Shown: positions 8,364-16,591 of the stretch, one piece after another
How positions within the stretch are numbered: the stretch's first letter is position 1
Layout of the letters: every line of letters begins with the position of its first letter
DNA from: Glutamicibacter soli
GTDB lineage: Bacteria > Actinomycetota > Actinomycetes > Actinomycetales > Micrococcaceae
Direction: 5' to 3'
DNA length: 44,267 nt
Assembly (NCBI RefSeq): GCF_003309065.1
Contig: NZ_POAF01000013.1
Span: 1 to 44,267, forward strand
The notes under the pieces: generated by a model
What the model was told of the DNA's origin: nothing
Seen by the model: the letters and a program-made list of their open reading frames with translations, nothing else
Databases searched by the model: none
Made by a program: the position numbers and the translations under genes

Positions 8364-8369
8364 TAAAAT
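8364..8369 (+). promoter_or_regulatory. -10 hexamer TAAAAT for leaderless clpS
   Basis: TAAAAT overlaps an upstream in-frame ATG (8368) and ends 7 bases before the ATG at 8377. This favours 8377 as the start, because the earlier ATG would lie inside the promoter. Confidence 0.5.
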
Positions 8370-8376
8370 GGTTGGC

Positions 8377-8661
8377 ATGACCGCAATGCCCGATGTACTT
8401 TCCTCCCCTGAAATCCGGGAATCCACCGAGAAGGCCTGGCGCCTGATCGTGTGGAACGACCCCGTCAACCTGATGAGCTACGTGTCCTACGTGTTCCGCT
8501 CGTACTTTGGTTTCAGCCCGGAAAAAGCCGAAAAGCTGATGCTCCAGGTGCATCACGACGGCTTCTGCACCGTGCGCAGCGGCGCGCGCGAGGCGATCGA
8601 GTCCGACGTGCACGCCATGCACGGTTTCGGACTGCAGGCCACCATGACCCAGGAGGCCTAG
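8377..8661 (+). CDS. clpS: ATP-dependent Clp protease adaptor ClpS
   Basis: 94 residues from the chosen ATG (97 if 8368 is used). ClpS binds N-degron substrates and hands them to the ClpC/ClpA unfoldase. Family marks are WRLIVWNDPVNLMSYV (the substrate-pocket Asn-Asp and following helix), YVFRSYFGFSPEKAEKLMLQVHHDG and the ClpC-contact segment near the C-terminus. The start was chosen because a TAAAAT -10 element ends 7 bases before 8377. The DUF2017 gene begins 2 bases after the stop, using an AGGAGG inside the clpS end, so the two are co-translated. Confidence 0.93.
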   Translation: MTAMPDVLSSPEIRESTEKAWRLIVWNDPVNLMSYVSYVFRSYFGFSPEKAEKLMLQVHHDGFCTVRSGAREAIESDVHAMHGFGLQATMTQEA

Positions 8662-8663
8662 GC

Positions 8664-9242
8664 GTGGCGAAAGCCTTCAAGTACGGCTCGCGGGGCATCA
8701 CCGGCTCGCTGCATTCGGCCGAGCGCAAGCTGCTGCGCGACCTCTTTTCCGACATCATCCACATGCTCGAAGAGCGCGCCGAGATGCACCGCCTGCCCGA
8801 GGACATCGATCCGCTGTACGCGCTGACCGGCATGCGCCCGGCGGACTTGAAGCTGCCGCCGATCAGCGACCCGGCGCTGGCCCGGCTGCTGCCCGACGCG
8901 AGCGATGACCCGCAGGTTGCCGAGGAGCACCGCCGGCTGACCGAATCGGATCTGATCGGTGAGAAGATCGGCCGGCTGCGCGAGGCGCAATTCCTGCTGG
9001 AAACCGACAAGATCGTGCTCGACCCGGCCGGGGCCCGGCGTTTCGCCCAGGCGCTGAACGACGTGCGCCTGGTGCTCTCCGAGCGGCTGGAAATCCGCAG
9101 CGAGGCGGACTCCGAGCGCATCTCGCAGATCAACGACGCTAAGGACGTGACCACCTCGGAGGAATACCTGGGCCTGGTCTACAACCTGGTTTCCTGGGTG
9201 CAGGACACCTTGATGCACGCGCTGATGAATGCGGAGTACTAG
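8664..9242 (+). CDS. DUF2017 protein
   Basis: 192 residues from a GTG at 8664 that has AGGAGG 7 bases upstream, within the end of clpS. The protein is helical and charged, with [16 protein letters not shown] near the start and [20 protein letters not shown] near the end, as in DUF2017 proteins, which always follow clpS in actinobacteria. Their role is unknown; co-occurrence with ClpS suggests a part in regulated proteolysis, which is an inference. No signal peptide or membrane segment is seen. Confidence 0.85.
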   Translation: MAKAFKYGSRGITGSLHSAERKLLRDLFSDIIHMLEERAEMHRLPEDIDPLYALTGMRPADLKLPPISDPALARLLPDASDDPQVAEEHRRLTESDLIGEKIGRLREAQFLLETDKIVLDPAGARRFAQALNDVRLVLSERLEIRSEADSERISQINDAKDVTTSEEYLGLVYNLVSWVQDTLMHALMNAEY

Positions 9243-9247
9243 GACAC

Positions 9248-10171
9248 GTGAACTCATTTTTCGCCACCGGACAGGTTTCCGCACCGGACGCCGACACCCC
9301 CATCGGCATCTTCGACTCGGGCGTGGGCGGGCTGACCGTCGCGCGCGCCATCATCGACCAGCTGCCGGGGGAGTCGCTGATCTACGTCGGGGACACCAAG
9401 AACTCTCCCTACGGCCCGCTGCCCATCGCCCAGGTGCGCGCGAACGCGCTGGGCGTGATGGACGAACTGGTGGACGCCGGGGTGAAGCTGCTGGTCATCG
9501 CCTGCAACTCGGCCTCCGCCGCGGTGCTGCGCGACGCCCGTGAACGCTACACCGCCCGCTACGGCATCCCCGTGGTCGAGGTCATCCAGCCGGCCGTGCG
9601 CCGCGCGGTGGCAGGCACCAAGAACGGCAAGATCGGCATCATCGGCACCCAGGCCACCGTGGGCTCGCGCGCCTACGAGGACGCCTTCGCCGCCGCCCCG
9701 AACCTGGAAGTGACCTCCGTGGCGTGCCCGCGGTTCGTGGAGTTCGTCGAATCCGGCATCACCGCCGGACCGGAGCTGCTGGGCATCGCCGAGGAGTACC
9801 TGGCCCCGCTGCAGGCCAAGGGCGTGGACACGCTGATCCTGGGCTGCACCCACTACCCGCTGCTCACCGGCGTGATCTCCTACGTGATGGGGGATTCGGT
9901 GACCCTGGTGTCCTCCGCGGAGGAGACCGCCAAGGACGCGTTCAGGGCGCTGACCAAGCATTCCCTGGTCCGCGAGGACGGGGCGACGGCGCGTCACGAA
10001 TTCCTTGCGACGGGCAACGCTGATAGCTTTGGGATACTGGCACGCCGCTTCCTCGGCCCCGAGGTATTGCAGGTGCGCCATGTGGACCATGTGGCCGCCC
10101 ACTATCCGACAGGAGCCATCGCGCGGATTACCCCGCAGATGATCGCCGCGTCGAAAGCGAGAACCGAATGA
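9248..10171 (+). CDS. murI: Glutamate racemase MurI
   Basis: 307 residues. It makes D-glutamate for peptidoglycan. The two catalytic cysteines are visible, Cys86 in ACNSAS and Cys200 in GCTHYPLL, along with the N-terminal [12 protein letters not shown] and the [10 protein letters not shown] loop. The start is GTG at 9248, 5 bases after the DUF2017 stop, with a short AGGA just before it. A racemase of standard length would begin near IGIFDSG, so there is an extra leader of about 18 residues. The stop overlaps the next ATG by 4 bases. Confidence 0.93.
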   Translation: MNSFFATGQVSAPDADTPIGIFDSGVGGLTVARAIIDQLPGESLIYVGDTKNSPYGPLPIAQVRANALGVMDELVDAGVKLLVIACNSASAAVLRDARERYTARYGIPVVEVIQPAVRRAVAGTKNGKIGIIGTQATVGSRAYEDAFAAAPNLEVTSVACPRFVEFVESGITAGPELLGIAEEYLAPLQAKGVDTLILGCTHYPLLTGVISYVMGDSVTLVSSAEETAKDAFRALTKHSLVREDGATARHEFLATGNADSFGILARRFLGPEVLQVRHVDHVAAHYPTGAIARITPQMIAASKARTE

Positions 10172-11109
10172 AGTTGACCATCATTGGATGCACCGGGTCG
10201 TTCCCGGGGCCGGGCTCTCCCGCGTCCTGCTACCTGGTGTCGGCCTTTGATGGCACGCGTGACTGGAAGATCCTGCTGGATCTGGGCTCCGGCGCGCTCG
10301 GCGTCCTGCAGCGCTACACCGATCTGAAGGACATCGACGGGATCATGATCTCGCACCTTCATCCGGATCACTGCATGGACTTGTGCGGCCTGCACGTGGC
10401 GATCCGCTGGGATCCCACCGGCTGGGGCCGCGAGAAGATGCTGGTGCACGGCCCGGCCGACACGGCCAACCGCATCGAGACCGCCTACGGGCTGCCCGAG
10501 GGCGACACCATGCACCAGGACTACAACTTCCAGGTCTGGGAGCCGCTGACGCCGGTGCACCTTGGACCGTTCACGATCACCCCGTACCCGGTGCGCCACC
10601 CGATCGAGGAGGCCTACGCCCTGCGCGTGGAGGCCCGCGAACCGACCCCCGAGGGCGAGATCATGACCAGCGTGCTTACCTACTCGGGAGACACCGACAC
10701 CTGCCAGGGCCTGGTCGATGCAGCCCACAAGGCGGACATGTTCCTGTGCGAGGCAGCCTTCGAGGAAGGCCGCGACGACGCGATCGACGGCGTGCACCTG
10801 ACTGGCAAGCGTGCCGGCGAAATGGCGACCGCCGCACAGGCCGAACGCATGCTGCTGACCCACATCCCGGTGTGGACCGACATCAACAAGGTGGTCGAAG
10901 AGGCTCGGGAAACCTACGACCGCGGCATCGCCGTGGCGGTTTCCGGTGTCACCTACGGCGTGTACTCGGGCAGCCTGAAGGACGGCAAGGATCCGGAGCT
11001 GTTCAAGGGCGACCGCGGCACCGACTACATCGTCTCGGAAACCGGTACACTGCCGGTGGTCAAGTACGAGAAGACCCGCAAGTTCCCGCTGCTCAAGCGC
11101 AAGAAGTAG
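10168..11109 (+). CDS. Metallo-beta-lactamase-fold cyclic-nucleotide phosphodiesterase-like hydrolase
   Basis: 313 residues. The metal-binding HxHxDH signature is His63, His65, Asp67, His68 (SHLHPDH), followed later by YSGDTDT and LTHIPVW, which supply the remaining ligands. The gene overlaps murI by 4 bases. In mycobacteria the equivalent position after murI is held by Rv1339, an atypical cyclic-AMP phosphodiesterase, so the same role is plausible here. RNase-Z-like or other hydrolase activity cannot be excluded. In many actinobacteria rph follows directly; here a 4-kb cassette intervenes. Confidence 0.82.
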   Translation: MKLTIIGCTGSFPGPGSPASCYLVSAFDGTRDWKILLDLGSGALGVLQRYTDLKDIDGIMISHLHPDHCMDLCGLHVAIRWDPTGWGREKMLVHGPADTANRIETAYGLPEGDTMHQDYNFQVWEPLTPVHLGPFTITPYPVRHPIEEAYALRVEAREPTPEGEIMTSVLTYSGDTDTCQGLVDAAHKADMFLCEAAFEEGRDDAIDGVHLTGKRAGEMATAAQAERMLLTHIPVWTDINKVVEEARETYDRGIAVAVSGVTYGVYSGSLKDGKDPELFKGDRGTDYIVSETGTLPVVKYEKTRKFPLLKRKK

Positions 11110-11124
11110 CAGCGCGGCAACGCG

Positions 11125-11165
11125 CATCAGGCCCGGAACCGGTATCACCGGTTTCGGGCCTGATG
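11125..11165 (+). terminator. Strong 18-bp hairpin terminator after the murI operon
   Basis: Arms at 11125-11142 and 11148-11165 pair over 18 bp with a single G-T pair and a 5-base loop (TATCA). It starts 15 bases after the phosphodiesterase stop. There is no long T run. Confidence 0.75.
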
Positions 11166-11343
11166 AGTTAATGCGCAGGTGGTGAGCTTGATTACCAGTT
11201 AATGCCCCGGTGTTTCCTTGGTGCTAGCGTTAAATCAGCAGGGCAGGCAGGATTACCGCCGCCTTGCCGGTTTATTCACTGACCATGGACGCGAAACCTC
11301 ATCGAGGACTTCCTGTGGCATCAACGTATTGGGAGAGATTTTC

Positions 11344-11793
11344 GTGTCCGCCACGCTTCGCCGGGTTGTTTACGTGGTCAGCTATGAGCTCATCGCCATA
11401 GTCGCGACCACCTTCGGCCTTTCGCTTCTCGGGTTTTCCGGATCGCATTCATCCACCGTCGCAGTCGTTTCCTCGGCGGTCGCGCTGATCTGGAACTACC
11501 TCTTCAACATGATGTTCGACGCGTGGGAGCAGCGGCAGGACAACACCCAGCGCACGCTGCGCCGCCGCATTGCCCACGCGCTGGGCTTCGAGGGCGGACT
11601 GGTGGTCATCCTGGTCCCCATCCTTGCGCTCATCCTCGGCGTCACGATTCTTGAGGCGCTGATGCTGGAAGCAGGCCTGCTGGTCTTCTTCCTGATCTAC
11701 ACCTTCGTTTTTGCCTGGGTCTTCGACAAGATCGTCCCGCGCGCCAAGCAGAAGGCAGCCGCGCCGTCCACGGAGCACTGCGCGAGCATGTAG
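11344..11793 (+). CDS. PACE-family multidrug efflux protein
   Basis: 149 residues in two tandem pairs of membrane helices, the bacterial transmembrane pair fold. Signature motifs are visible: WNYLFNMMFDAWE after the second helix and RIAHALGFEGG at the start of the third, which fit the PACE family (AceI type) of proton-driven exporters of chlorhexidine and related amines. The frame is open upstream, but GTG 11344 has GGGAGAG at a good distance and gives the usual family length. The upstream stretch (11166-11343) carries two GTTAATGC words and would form a leader of up to about 120-170 bases. It is a single gene between two strong terminators. Confidence 0.8.
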   Translation: MSATLRRVVYVVSYELIAIVATTFGLSLLGFSGSHSSTVAVVSSAVALIWNYLFNMMFDAWEQRQDNTQRTLRRRIAHALGFEGGLVVILVPILALILGVTILEALMLEAGLLVFFLIYTFVFAWVFDKIVPRAKQKAAAPSTEHCASM

Positions 11794-11816
11794 CCGCTGG
11801 CTGGCGGCCAAGGCAA

Positions 11817-11860
11817 TCGGCCATCCGGGACTTCCCAGAAGGGAGGTTCCGGATGGCCGA
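11817..11860. terminator. Long bidirectional hairpin between convergent genes
   Basis: TCGGCCATCCGG (11817-11828) pairs perfectly with CCGGATGGCCGA (11849-11860). Inside it ACTTCCC (11830-11836) and GGGAGGT (11841-11847) continue the stem with one T-G pair and an AGAA loop. It separates the PACE gene from the flavoprotein gene and can serve both. Confidence 0.8.
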
Positions 11861-11893
11861 CTGCTTTAACCAGATGGTGCCTGACCGGATCTC

Positions 11894-13126
11894 CTAGAAC
11901 AGATCGCCCAGGGGAACTGACGGATCGGCGAGCTTGGCCGGATCAACGCCCTTCCGGGACAGGATCAGCGCCTTGAAGTCGTCCATGACATCCCAGATGT
12001 TCACGTTCATGCAGGCGAGCACCTGGTTCTGGGCATTGACCCAGAACGCCATGAATTCGCGCACCGACGGATCCCCGCGCACGATGATGCGGTCGTAGGA
12101 CCCGTTGGGTGCGTGCCCGATGTATTCCATACCCAGGTCGTACTGGTCGCTGAAGAAGTAGGGCAGCTCCGTGTATTCGGTGCGTGTGCCGGTGATGCTC
12201 GCCGCCACGGCGGCCGGCTGGTTCAGCGCCGTGGCCCAGTGCTCCACGCGCACCCGGCGTTCGAGGGCCGGATGGTTGTGGTTCGCGATGTCGCCCACCG
12301 CGTAGATGTCCGGATTGCTGCTCTGCAGCGCGGAATCCACCAGCACGCCGTTCTTGGTTTTCAGCCCGGCGGCCTGCGCCAGCTCGATCTGCGGGGCGAC
12401 GCCGATGCCGATGACCACCGCATCGGCCGGCACCACCTCGCCGTCGGCCAGCAGGACCCCGGCGGCCCTGCCGTTCTGGGTGGCGACCTCGGTGATCTTC
12501 ACGCTGCAGCGCAGGTTGACCCCGTGGTCGGTGTGCAGCTTGGCGAAGTGCGGGGAGATCTCCGGGCCGAGCACCGCCAGCAGCGGCTGCGCGGCTCCCT
12601 CCAGGATGGTCACCTCGGTTCCTGCCCGTTGCGCTGCGGCGGCGACCTCGAGTCCGATCCAGCCGCCGCCGATGAGCACCAGCCGCCGGCCGGGCCCGAA
12701 GTGCTCGCGGATCGCGGTGGAGTCCTCGACGGTGCGCAGGTAGTAGACGTTCTGAGCGTCGGTGCCGGGCAGCGGCAGGCGGCGCGGGGCGGAACCGGTG
12801 GCGAGGATCAGGGTGTCCCAGTCCACTGTGTCCCCGGCCGAGGTCCGCAGCTTCTTGTCCACCGGGTCGAGCGCCACGACGCTGGTTGCCTGCCGGACGT
12901 TGACGTGGTTGACCGCGTACCACTGCTTGGGGTGCACCAGCGCCTGGTCGAACTCAGACTTGCCCTGCAGGTAGTCCTTGGAAAACGGCGGGCGCTCGTA
13001 GGGCAGGTGGTCCTCGCCGGCGAAGATCGTGACCGGCCCCGTGTAGCCCTGCAGCCGCAGGTGCTCTGCGCTCTTTGCCGCGGCCAACCCGCCGCCGACG
13101 ATCACCAGATGTCCATCGGTGCTCAT
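11894..13126 (-). CDS. FAD/NAD(P)-dependent ferredoxin/rubredoxin reductase-like oxidoreductase
   Basis: 410 residues with two dinucleotide folds. The FAD site is LVIVGGGLAAAKSAEHL at the N-terminus; the NAD(P) site is LIGGGWIGLEVAAAAQRAG; the second FAD motif is IYAVGDIANH. A C-terminal reductase domain follows, ending in PSVPLGDLF. This matches single-chain ferredoxin reductases of oxygenase systems. No cysteine pair for a disulphide centre is seen. AAAGGA precedes the ATG. It is the third gene of the DoxX-folE-oxidoreductase operon, 56 bases behind folE. No ferredoxin gene is nearby, so the electron acceptor is unknown. Confidence 0.85.
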   Translation of the reverse strand: MSTDGHLVIVGGGLAAAKSAEHLRLQGYTGPVTIFAGEDHLPYERPPFSKDYLQGKSEFDQALVHPKQWYAVNHVNVRQATSVVALDPVDKKLRTSAGDTVDWDTLILATGSAPRRLPLPGTDAQNVYYLRTVEDSTAIREHFGPGRRLVLIGGGWIGLEVAAAAQRAGTEVTILEGAAQPLLAVLGPEISPHFAKLHTDHGVNLRCSVKITEVATQNGRAAGVLLADGEVVPADAVVIGIGVAPQIELAQAAGLKTKNGVLVDSALQSSNPDIYAVGDIANHNHPALERRVRVEHWATALNQPAAVAASITGTRTEYTELPYFFSDQYDLGMEYIGHAPNGSYDRIIVRGDPSVREFMAFWVNAQNQVLACMNVNIWDVMDDFKALILSRKGVDPAKLADPSVPLGDLF

Positions 13127-13182
13127 TGGATGTTCCTTTCACTAGGCGTACAGCCCGGGCAAAGCGCTGTCGAGCCGGAATC

Positions 13183-13845
13183 TCAGTTGTTCATCAGGCC
13201 GGAGAAGGACAGGAATTCCTGGCGTGCGCCGGCGTTGTCCCGCAGGTGCCCGAGCAGGGCGGAGGTCACCGTGCTGGTGCCCGGGATGTTGGCCCCGCGC
13301 AGGCTCATGCACGAATGCTCGGCTGAAATCACCACTCCGACCGCCCGCGGGCTCAGCACCTTGCGCAGCCAATCGGCGAACTGCTGGGTCAGCCGTTCCT
13401 GGGTCCGCGGACGGCAGGCGAAGTGCTCGACGATGCGCGCCAGCTTCGACAGGCCCACGCTGCGCTCGCCGGGCAGGTAGCCCACGCCGGCCCGCCCGGT
13501 GAAGGGGAGCAGGTGGTGCCCGCACACCGGGCGAACCGGATTATCGCGCAGCACCACCAGCTCGTCGTAGTGCTCCTCGTTGGGGAATGTCGTGAAGGTG
13601 AAGTCGCGCGGGGTCAGCATCTGCGCCCAGGCTTGCGCCATGCGGGCGGGGGTGCGCTGCAGATGCACCGCGCCCAGGTCCATGCCCAGTGCACGCAGGA
13701 ATTCGCCGGCGGCGTGTTCGGCGCCCGCGAGGTCCATTTCCCCGGCCTGCTGAGGAGACAGCACCCGGGCGGGCAGGCCGGGAGCCTGCCCGCCGAGTTC
13801 CTCCACCTCGGCCAAGGCCTCGCCGAGTTGGTCGAGTGGATTCAT
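13183..13845 (-). CDS. folE: GTP cyclohydrolase I (probably a second, accessory copy)
   Basis: 220 residues. The enzyme opens GTP to 7,8-dihydroneopterin triphosphate, first step to folate and other pterins. The zinc ligands are visible: Cys108 and His111 in PVCGHHLLPF, and Cys179 in AEHSCMSLRG. Active-site phrases GYLPGERSVGLSKLAR and RPRTQERLT are intact. The first 45 residues are less conserved. The ATG overlaps the DoxX stop by 4 bases, so the pair is translated together. In relatives folE for folate synthesis usually sits beside ftsH and folP; none of these is here, so this copy probably serves another pathway or a stress condition. That inference needs the rest of the genome. Confidence 0.9.
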   Translation of the reverse strand: MNPLDQLGEALAEVEELGGQAPGLPARVLSPQQAGEMDLAGAEHAAGEFLRALGMDLGAVHLQRTPARMAQAWAQMLTPRDFTFTTFPNEEHYDELVVLRDNPVRPVCGHHLLPFTGRAGVGYLPGERSVGLSKLARIVEHFACRPRTQERLTQQFADWLRKVLSPRAVGVVISAEHSCMSLRGANIPGTSTVTSALLGHLRDNAGARQEFLSFSGLMNN

Positions 13846-14315
13846 GAGGTCCGTGCCTTCCGCTGGCGCGCACCGAAGGGCGGATCGAATTCCGCGGCGA
13901 GGCGGGAGAGCGCCAGCGCCGCGACGAGCAGCCCGACATCGCGCAGGGCGACATCCAGCACGCCGCCGAGCAGCAACAGGTTCACGATGATGCCAAGCAG
14001 CCAGAGGGCAACGATGTAGCTGGCATAGCGCGGCTTGATCGCGATCGCGATGCCTGCGATGATCTCCACCGCCCCGACCAGGTACATCGCCGTGGCCGCC
14101 GAGAACGGCAGCAGCGAGAGAACCCACGGGGCCAGGTAGTCCGGCCAGTAGGTCATGACGTTGAAGAACTTGTCCACGCCCATCAGCAGCGGCAGGAGGA
14201 CAAAACCGATACGCAAGATCCAGAATGCACCGAACGACGGATCACTGAAGATCCGTGTACCAAAAGTTGCCGGGGCCAGGGACGCAGGGAGACGCCCGCT
14301 GTAGGCAGCATTCAT
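13842..14315 (-). CDS. DoxX-family membrane protein
   Basis: 157 residues from the ATG at 14315, chosen because GAGGG lies 8 bases upstream; GTG codons at 14321 and 14324 are possible but fall next to that ribosome site. Four membrane helices are seen, with the family pattern RIGFVLLPLLMGVDKFF in the first and YLVGAVEIIAGIAIAI in the third. DoxX proteins are small quinone- or thiol-linked membrane proteins; in mycobacteria one forms a complex with superoxide dismutase and a thiosulfate sulfurtransferase. It is first in the operon with folE and the flavoprotein. Confidence 0.8.
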   Translation of the reverse strand: MNAAYSGRLPASLAPATFGTRIFSDPSFGAFWILRIGFVLLPLLMGVDKFFNVMTYWPDYLAPWVLSLLPFSAATAMYLVGAVEIIAGIAIAIKPRYASYIVALWLLGIIVNLLLLGGVLDVALRDVGLLVAALALSRLAAEFDPPFGARQRKARTS

Positions 14316-14324
14316 GATCACCAC

Positions 14325-14405
14325 CCTCTAAAACTAATGTATGTGCATCTTAGAATTCTCCGCTTAACCCTATTTGTCAAGATCTATTGTTGATAGAATT
14401 CGGTC
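14325..14405. promoter_or_regulatory. Divergent promoter region with duplicated TAGAATTC
   Basis: TAGAATTC occurs at 14351-14358 and again at 14394-14401, 43 bases apart. The second copy supplies the TAGAAT -10 of the plus-strand regulator gene. On the minus strand TTGACA (14380-14375) is a good -35, and TAAGAT (14352-14347) a possible -10 although the spacing is long. The repeated word flanks both promoters and is a candidate operator for the regulator. Confidence 0.4.
14394..14399 (+). promoter_or_regulatory. -10 hexamer TAGAAT for leaderless regulator gene
   Basis: TAGAAT ends 6 bases before ATG 14406 and no Shine-Dalgarno is present. Confidence 0.5.
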
Positions 14406-15065
14406 ATGTCGAAGATGCAGAAACCCACGTCCCAGCAAATGCTCAAAACGCTGACGGATCCGGTGCGCCGCCGCCTCTTCGACTACGTCCTTTCCCGCAG
14501 CGAGCCGGTTAGCCGGGACGAGGCGGCGGCCGCGGCCGGGATCAGCCGCACGCTGGCCGCCTACCACCTGGACAACCTGAGCGAGGCCGGGCTGCTCGCG
14601 ACCACCTATGCCCGGCTGCAGGGGAAAACCGGGCCCGGCGCCGGCCGTCCGGCCAAGCTCTACGAGCCTGCGCAGCAGGAGATCTCGCTGACCGTGCCGC
14701 CGCGCAACTACCGGCTGCTCGGAAGCCTGCTGGCCACCGCTGCCGCGAGCGATAGCAGCGGCGTCGTGATGGGTGCGCTGCTGGCCGCCGCGCGCAGCGA
14801 GGGGATCGAGCTGGGGGAGTCGGGCGAGGACTTGATGCAGCTGCTGCGCGAGCTGGGCTACGAGCCGGTGCAGGAGGAGAACGGCGGCATCACCATGGCC
14901 AACTGCCCCTTCCACCTGGTGGCCCAGCACCAGACCCAGATGGTCTGCTCGATGAACCAGGAGCTGATCTCCGGGGTGCTCGCCGGATGCCGCTGCGATG
15001 CGCGGCGCGCCGAGCTCAGCCCCGCCGAGGGGCGCTGCTGTGTGGTGATCCACCCCGAAGCGTAG
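14406..15065 (+). CDS. Winged-helix regulator with SufR-like cysteine cluster
   Basis: 219 residues. Residues 10-85 form an ArsR/DeoR-like winged helix (LTDPVRRRLFDYVL, then SRDEAAAAAGISRTLAAYHLDNL). The C-terminal third holds six cysteines at 167, 181, 195, 197, 211 and 212, that is C-X13-C-X13-C-X-C-X13-C-C. This regular spacing resembles the iron-sulfur ligands of SufR-type regulators, which sense iron, oxygen or nitric oxide through a labile cluster. No suf genes are nearby; the gene faces the DoxX-folE-flavoprotein operon, its most likely target. The cluster is inferred from spacing only. Confidence 0.72.
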   Translation: MSKMQKPTSQQMLKTLTDPVRRRLFDYVLSRSEPVSRDEAAAAAGISRTLAAYHLDNLSEAGLLATTYARLQGKTGPGAGRPAKLYEPAQQEISLTVPPRNYRLLGSLLATAAASDSSGVVMGALLAAARSEGIELGESGEDLMQLLRELGYEPVQEENGGITMANCPFHLVAQHQTQMVCSMNQELISGVLAGCRCDARRAELSPAEGRCCVVIHPEA

Positions 15066-15098
15066 GCCCGATGTGCGCGGCGGAGCCCGGCCAGTGGA

Positions 15099-15104
15099 TA
15101 GGAT
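15099..15104 (+). promoter_or_regulatory. -10 hexamer TAGGAT for leaderless rph
   Basis: TAGGAT ends 6 bases before the rph ATG at 15111. An AGGATGGAAG stretch could also be read as a weak ribosome site, so both modes are possible. Confidence 0.45.
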
Positions 15105-15110
15105 GGAAGC

Positions 15111-15845
15111 ATGACTTTACGTGCCGACGGCCGAGGCGCCGCGCAACTTCGAGACATTACCATCACCCGCGGCTGGTCCGCCCAGGCCGAAGGCTCGGCC
15201 CTGATTGAATTCGGCAACACCCGCGTGCTGTGCACCGCCTCCTTCACCCAAGGGGTGCCGCGCTGGCTCAAGGGCGAGGGCACCGGCTGGGTCACCGCCG
15301 AATACGCCATGCTGCCGCGCGCCACCAACACCCGCAACTCCCGCGAATCCGTCAAGGGCAAGCTCTCCGGGCGCACCCATGAGATCTCCCGCCTCATCGG
15401 CCGCTCGCTGCGCGCCGTGGTGGACACCAAGCAGCTGGGTGAGAACACCATCGTGCTGGACTGCGACGTTCTGCAGGCCGACGGTGGTACCCGCACCGCC
15501 GCCATCACCGGTGCCTACGTGGCGCTGGCCGAAGCCATCGAGTGGGCGCGCGCCCAGGGCATCCTCAAGTCCGGTGCCACGGTGCTGACCGACTCGGTGG
15601 CAGCGATCTCGGTGGGCATCATCGACGGCACCCCGATGCTTGATCTGCCCTACGAGGAGGATGTGCGCGCGGAGACCGACATGAACGTCGTGGTCACCGG
15701 CTCCGGCGACTTCGTCGAGGTGCAGGGCACCGCCGAGGGCGCGCCGTTCAAGCGCGCCGAGCTGGACGCGCTGCTGGACCTCGCCCTGGGCGGCACCAAC
15801 GAGCTCGCGCAGATCCAGCGGGAGACCCTGCGGGCCGCCCAGTGA
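15111..15845 (+). CDS. rph: Ribonuclease PH
   Basis: 244 residues. RNase PH trims the 3' ends of tRNA precursors using phosphate. It contains the expected [19 protein letters not shown] start, the [11 protein letters not shown] strand, the RSLRAVVD phosphate-site arginine region and the [19 protein letters not shown] block, with the usual total length. The next gene starts on a GTG that overlaps the rph stop by 4 bases. rph-rdgB is a widely conserved pair in actinobacteria. Confidence 0.96.
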   Translation: MTLRADGRGAAQLRDITITRGWSAQAEGSALIEFGNTRVLCTASFTQGVPRWLKGEGTGWVTAEYAMLPRATNTRNSRESVKGKLSGRTHEISRLIGRSLRAVVDTKQLGENTIVLDCDVLQADGGTRTAAITGAYVALAEAIEWARAQGILKSGATVLTDSVAAISVGIIDGTPMLDLPYEEDVRAETDMNVVVTGSGDFVEVQGTAEGAPFKRAELDALLDLALGGTNELAQIQRETLRAAQ

Positions 15846-16477
15846 GCGCGCCCGTGCTGGTCCTGGCCTCGCACAACGCCGGCAAGCTGCGCGAACTGCG
15901 CGAGCTGCTGCGCGGCAAGGTGCCGGGGCTGGACGTCGACACCCAAGTGATCGACGCGGCCGCCGCCGGGGCCAGCGACCCGGTCGAGGACCAGGTCACC
16001 TTCGCCGGCAACGCGCTGAAGAAGGCCCGCGAGGTCGCCGCCTCCAGCGGGCTGATCGCGCTGGCCGACGACTCCGGGCTGAGCGTCGACGTGCTGGGCG
16101 GCGCCCCGGGCATCTTCTCCGCCCGCTGGTCGGGCGTGCACGGCGACGACGAGGCGAACATCGACCTGCTGCTCGCTCAGCTGGGGGATATCGGCGCAGA
16201 GCACCGCGCCGCGCAGTTCGTCTGCGCCGCCGCGCTGGCCACCCCGGCCGGTGCCGAGCACGTGGAACTGGGCACCTCGGCCGGAGTGCTGCGCACCCAG
16301 CGCGCCGGATCCCACGGCTTCGGCTACGACCCGATCTTCGAACCCGAGGGCTCCGGCAAGACCATGGCCGAGCACACCCCCGAGGAGAAGAACGCCATCT
16401 CGCACCGCGCCCGCGCGTTCGCCGCGCTGCTGCCGGTGATCATCGACGAGGTGACCAGGGCGCTCGCCGCCCGCTAG
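15842..16477 (+). CDS. rdgB: XTP/dITP diphosphatase (RdgB/HAM1)
   Basis: 211 residues from a GTG at 15842 overlapping the rph stop. It removes non-canonical purine nucleoside triphosphates. Motifs: [14 protein letters not shown] for the triphosphate site, [23 protein letters not shown] (metal-binding acidic residues and substrate loop), and [12 protein letters not shown] followed by the [10 protein letters not shown] ending. Length and order are normal. A strong terminator follows. Confidence 0.95.
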   Translation: MSAPVLVLASHNAGKLRELRELLRGKVPGLDVDTQVIDAAAAGASDPVEDQVTFAGNALKKAREVAASSGLIALADDSGLSVDVLGGAPGIFSARWSGVHGDDEANIDLLLAQLGDIGAEHRAAQFVCAAALATPAGAEHVELGTSAGVLRTQRAGSHGFGYDPIFEPEGSGKTMAEHTPEEKNAISHRARAFAALLPVIIDEVTRALAAR

Positions 16478-16496
16478 CAGCCGGCCGCAACATCAC

Positions 16497-16542
16497 AATC
16501 CGGCATCCTTCCGCCTCGCAGTGGCGGGATGCCGGATTTTTT
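16497..16542 (+). terminator. Rho-independent terminator after rdgB
   Basis: AATCCGGCATCC (16497-16508) pairs with GGATGCCGGATT (16527-16538), with CCGCC/GGCGG as inner stem, and a run of six T at 16537-16542. This is the clearest intrinsic terminator of the window; it also separates rdgB from the convergent CotH gene. Confidence 0.9.
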
Positions 16543-16591
16543 CCTGCCCCTGGATGGTTCAGGACTGGCCGGAGTCGGGGTCCGCCGTGTT

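Noticed and set aside
11166-11343. Possible guanidine-type riboswitch before the PACE exporter
   Set aside because: I looked for paired hairpins with ACGR loops and for ykkC core sequences and did not find them; only two GTTAATGC words stand out.
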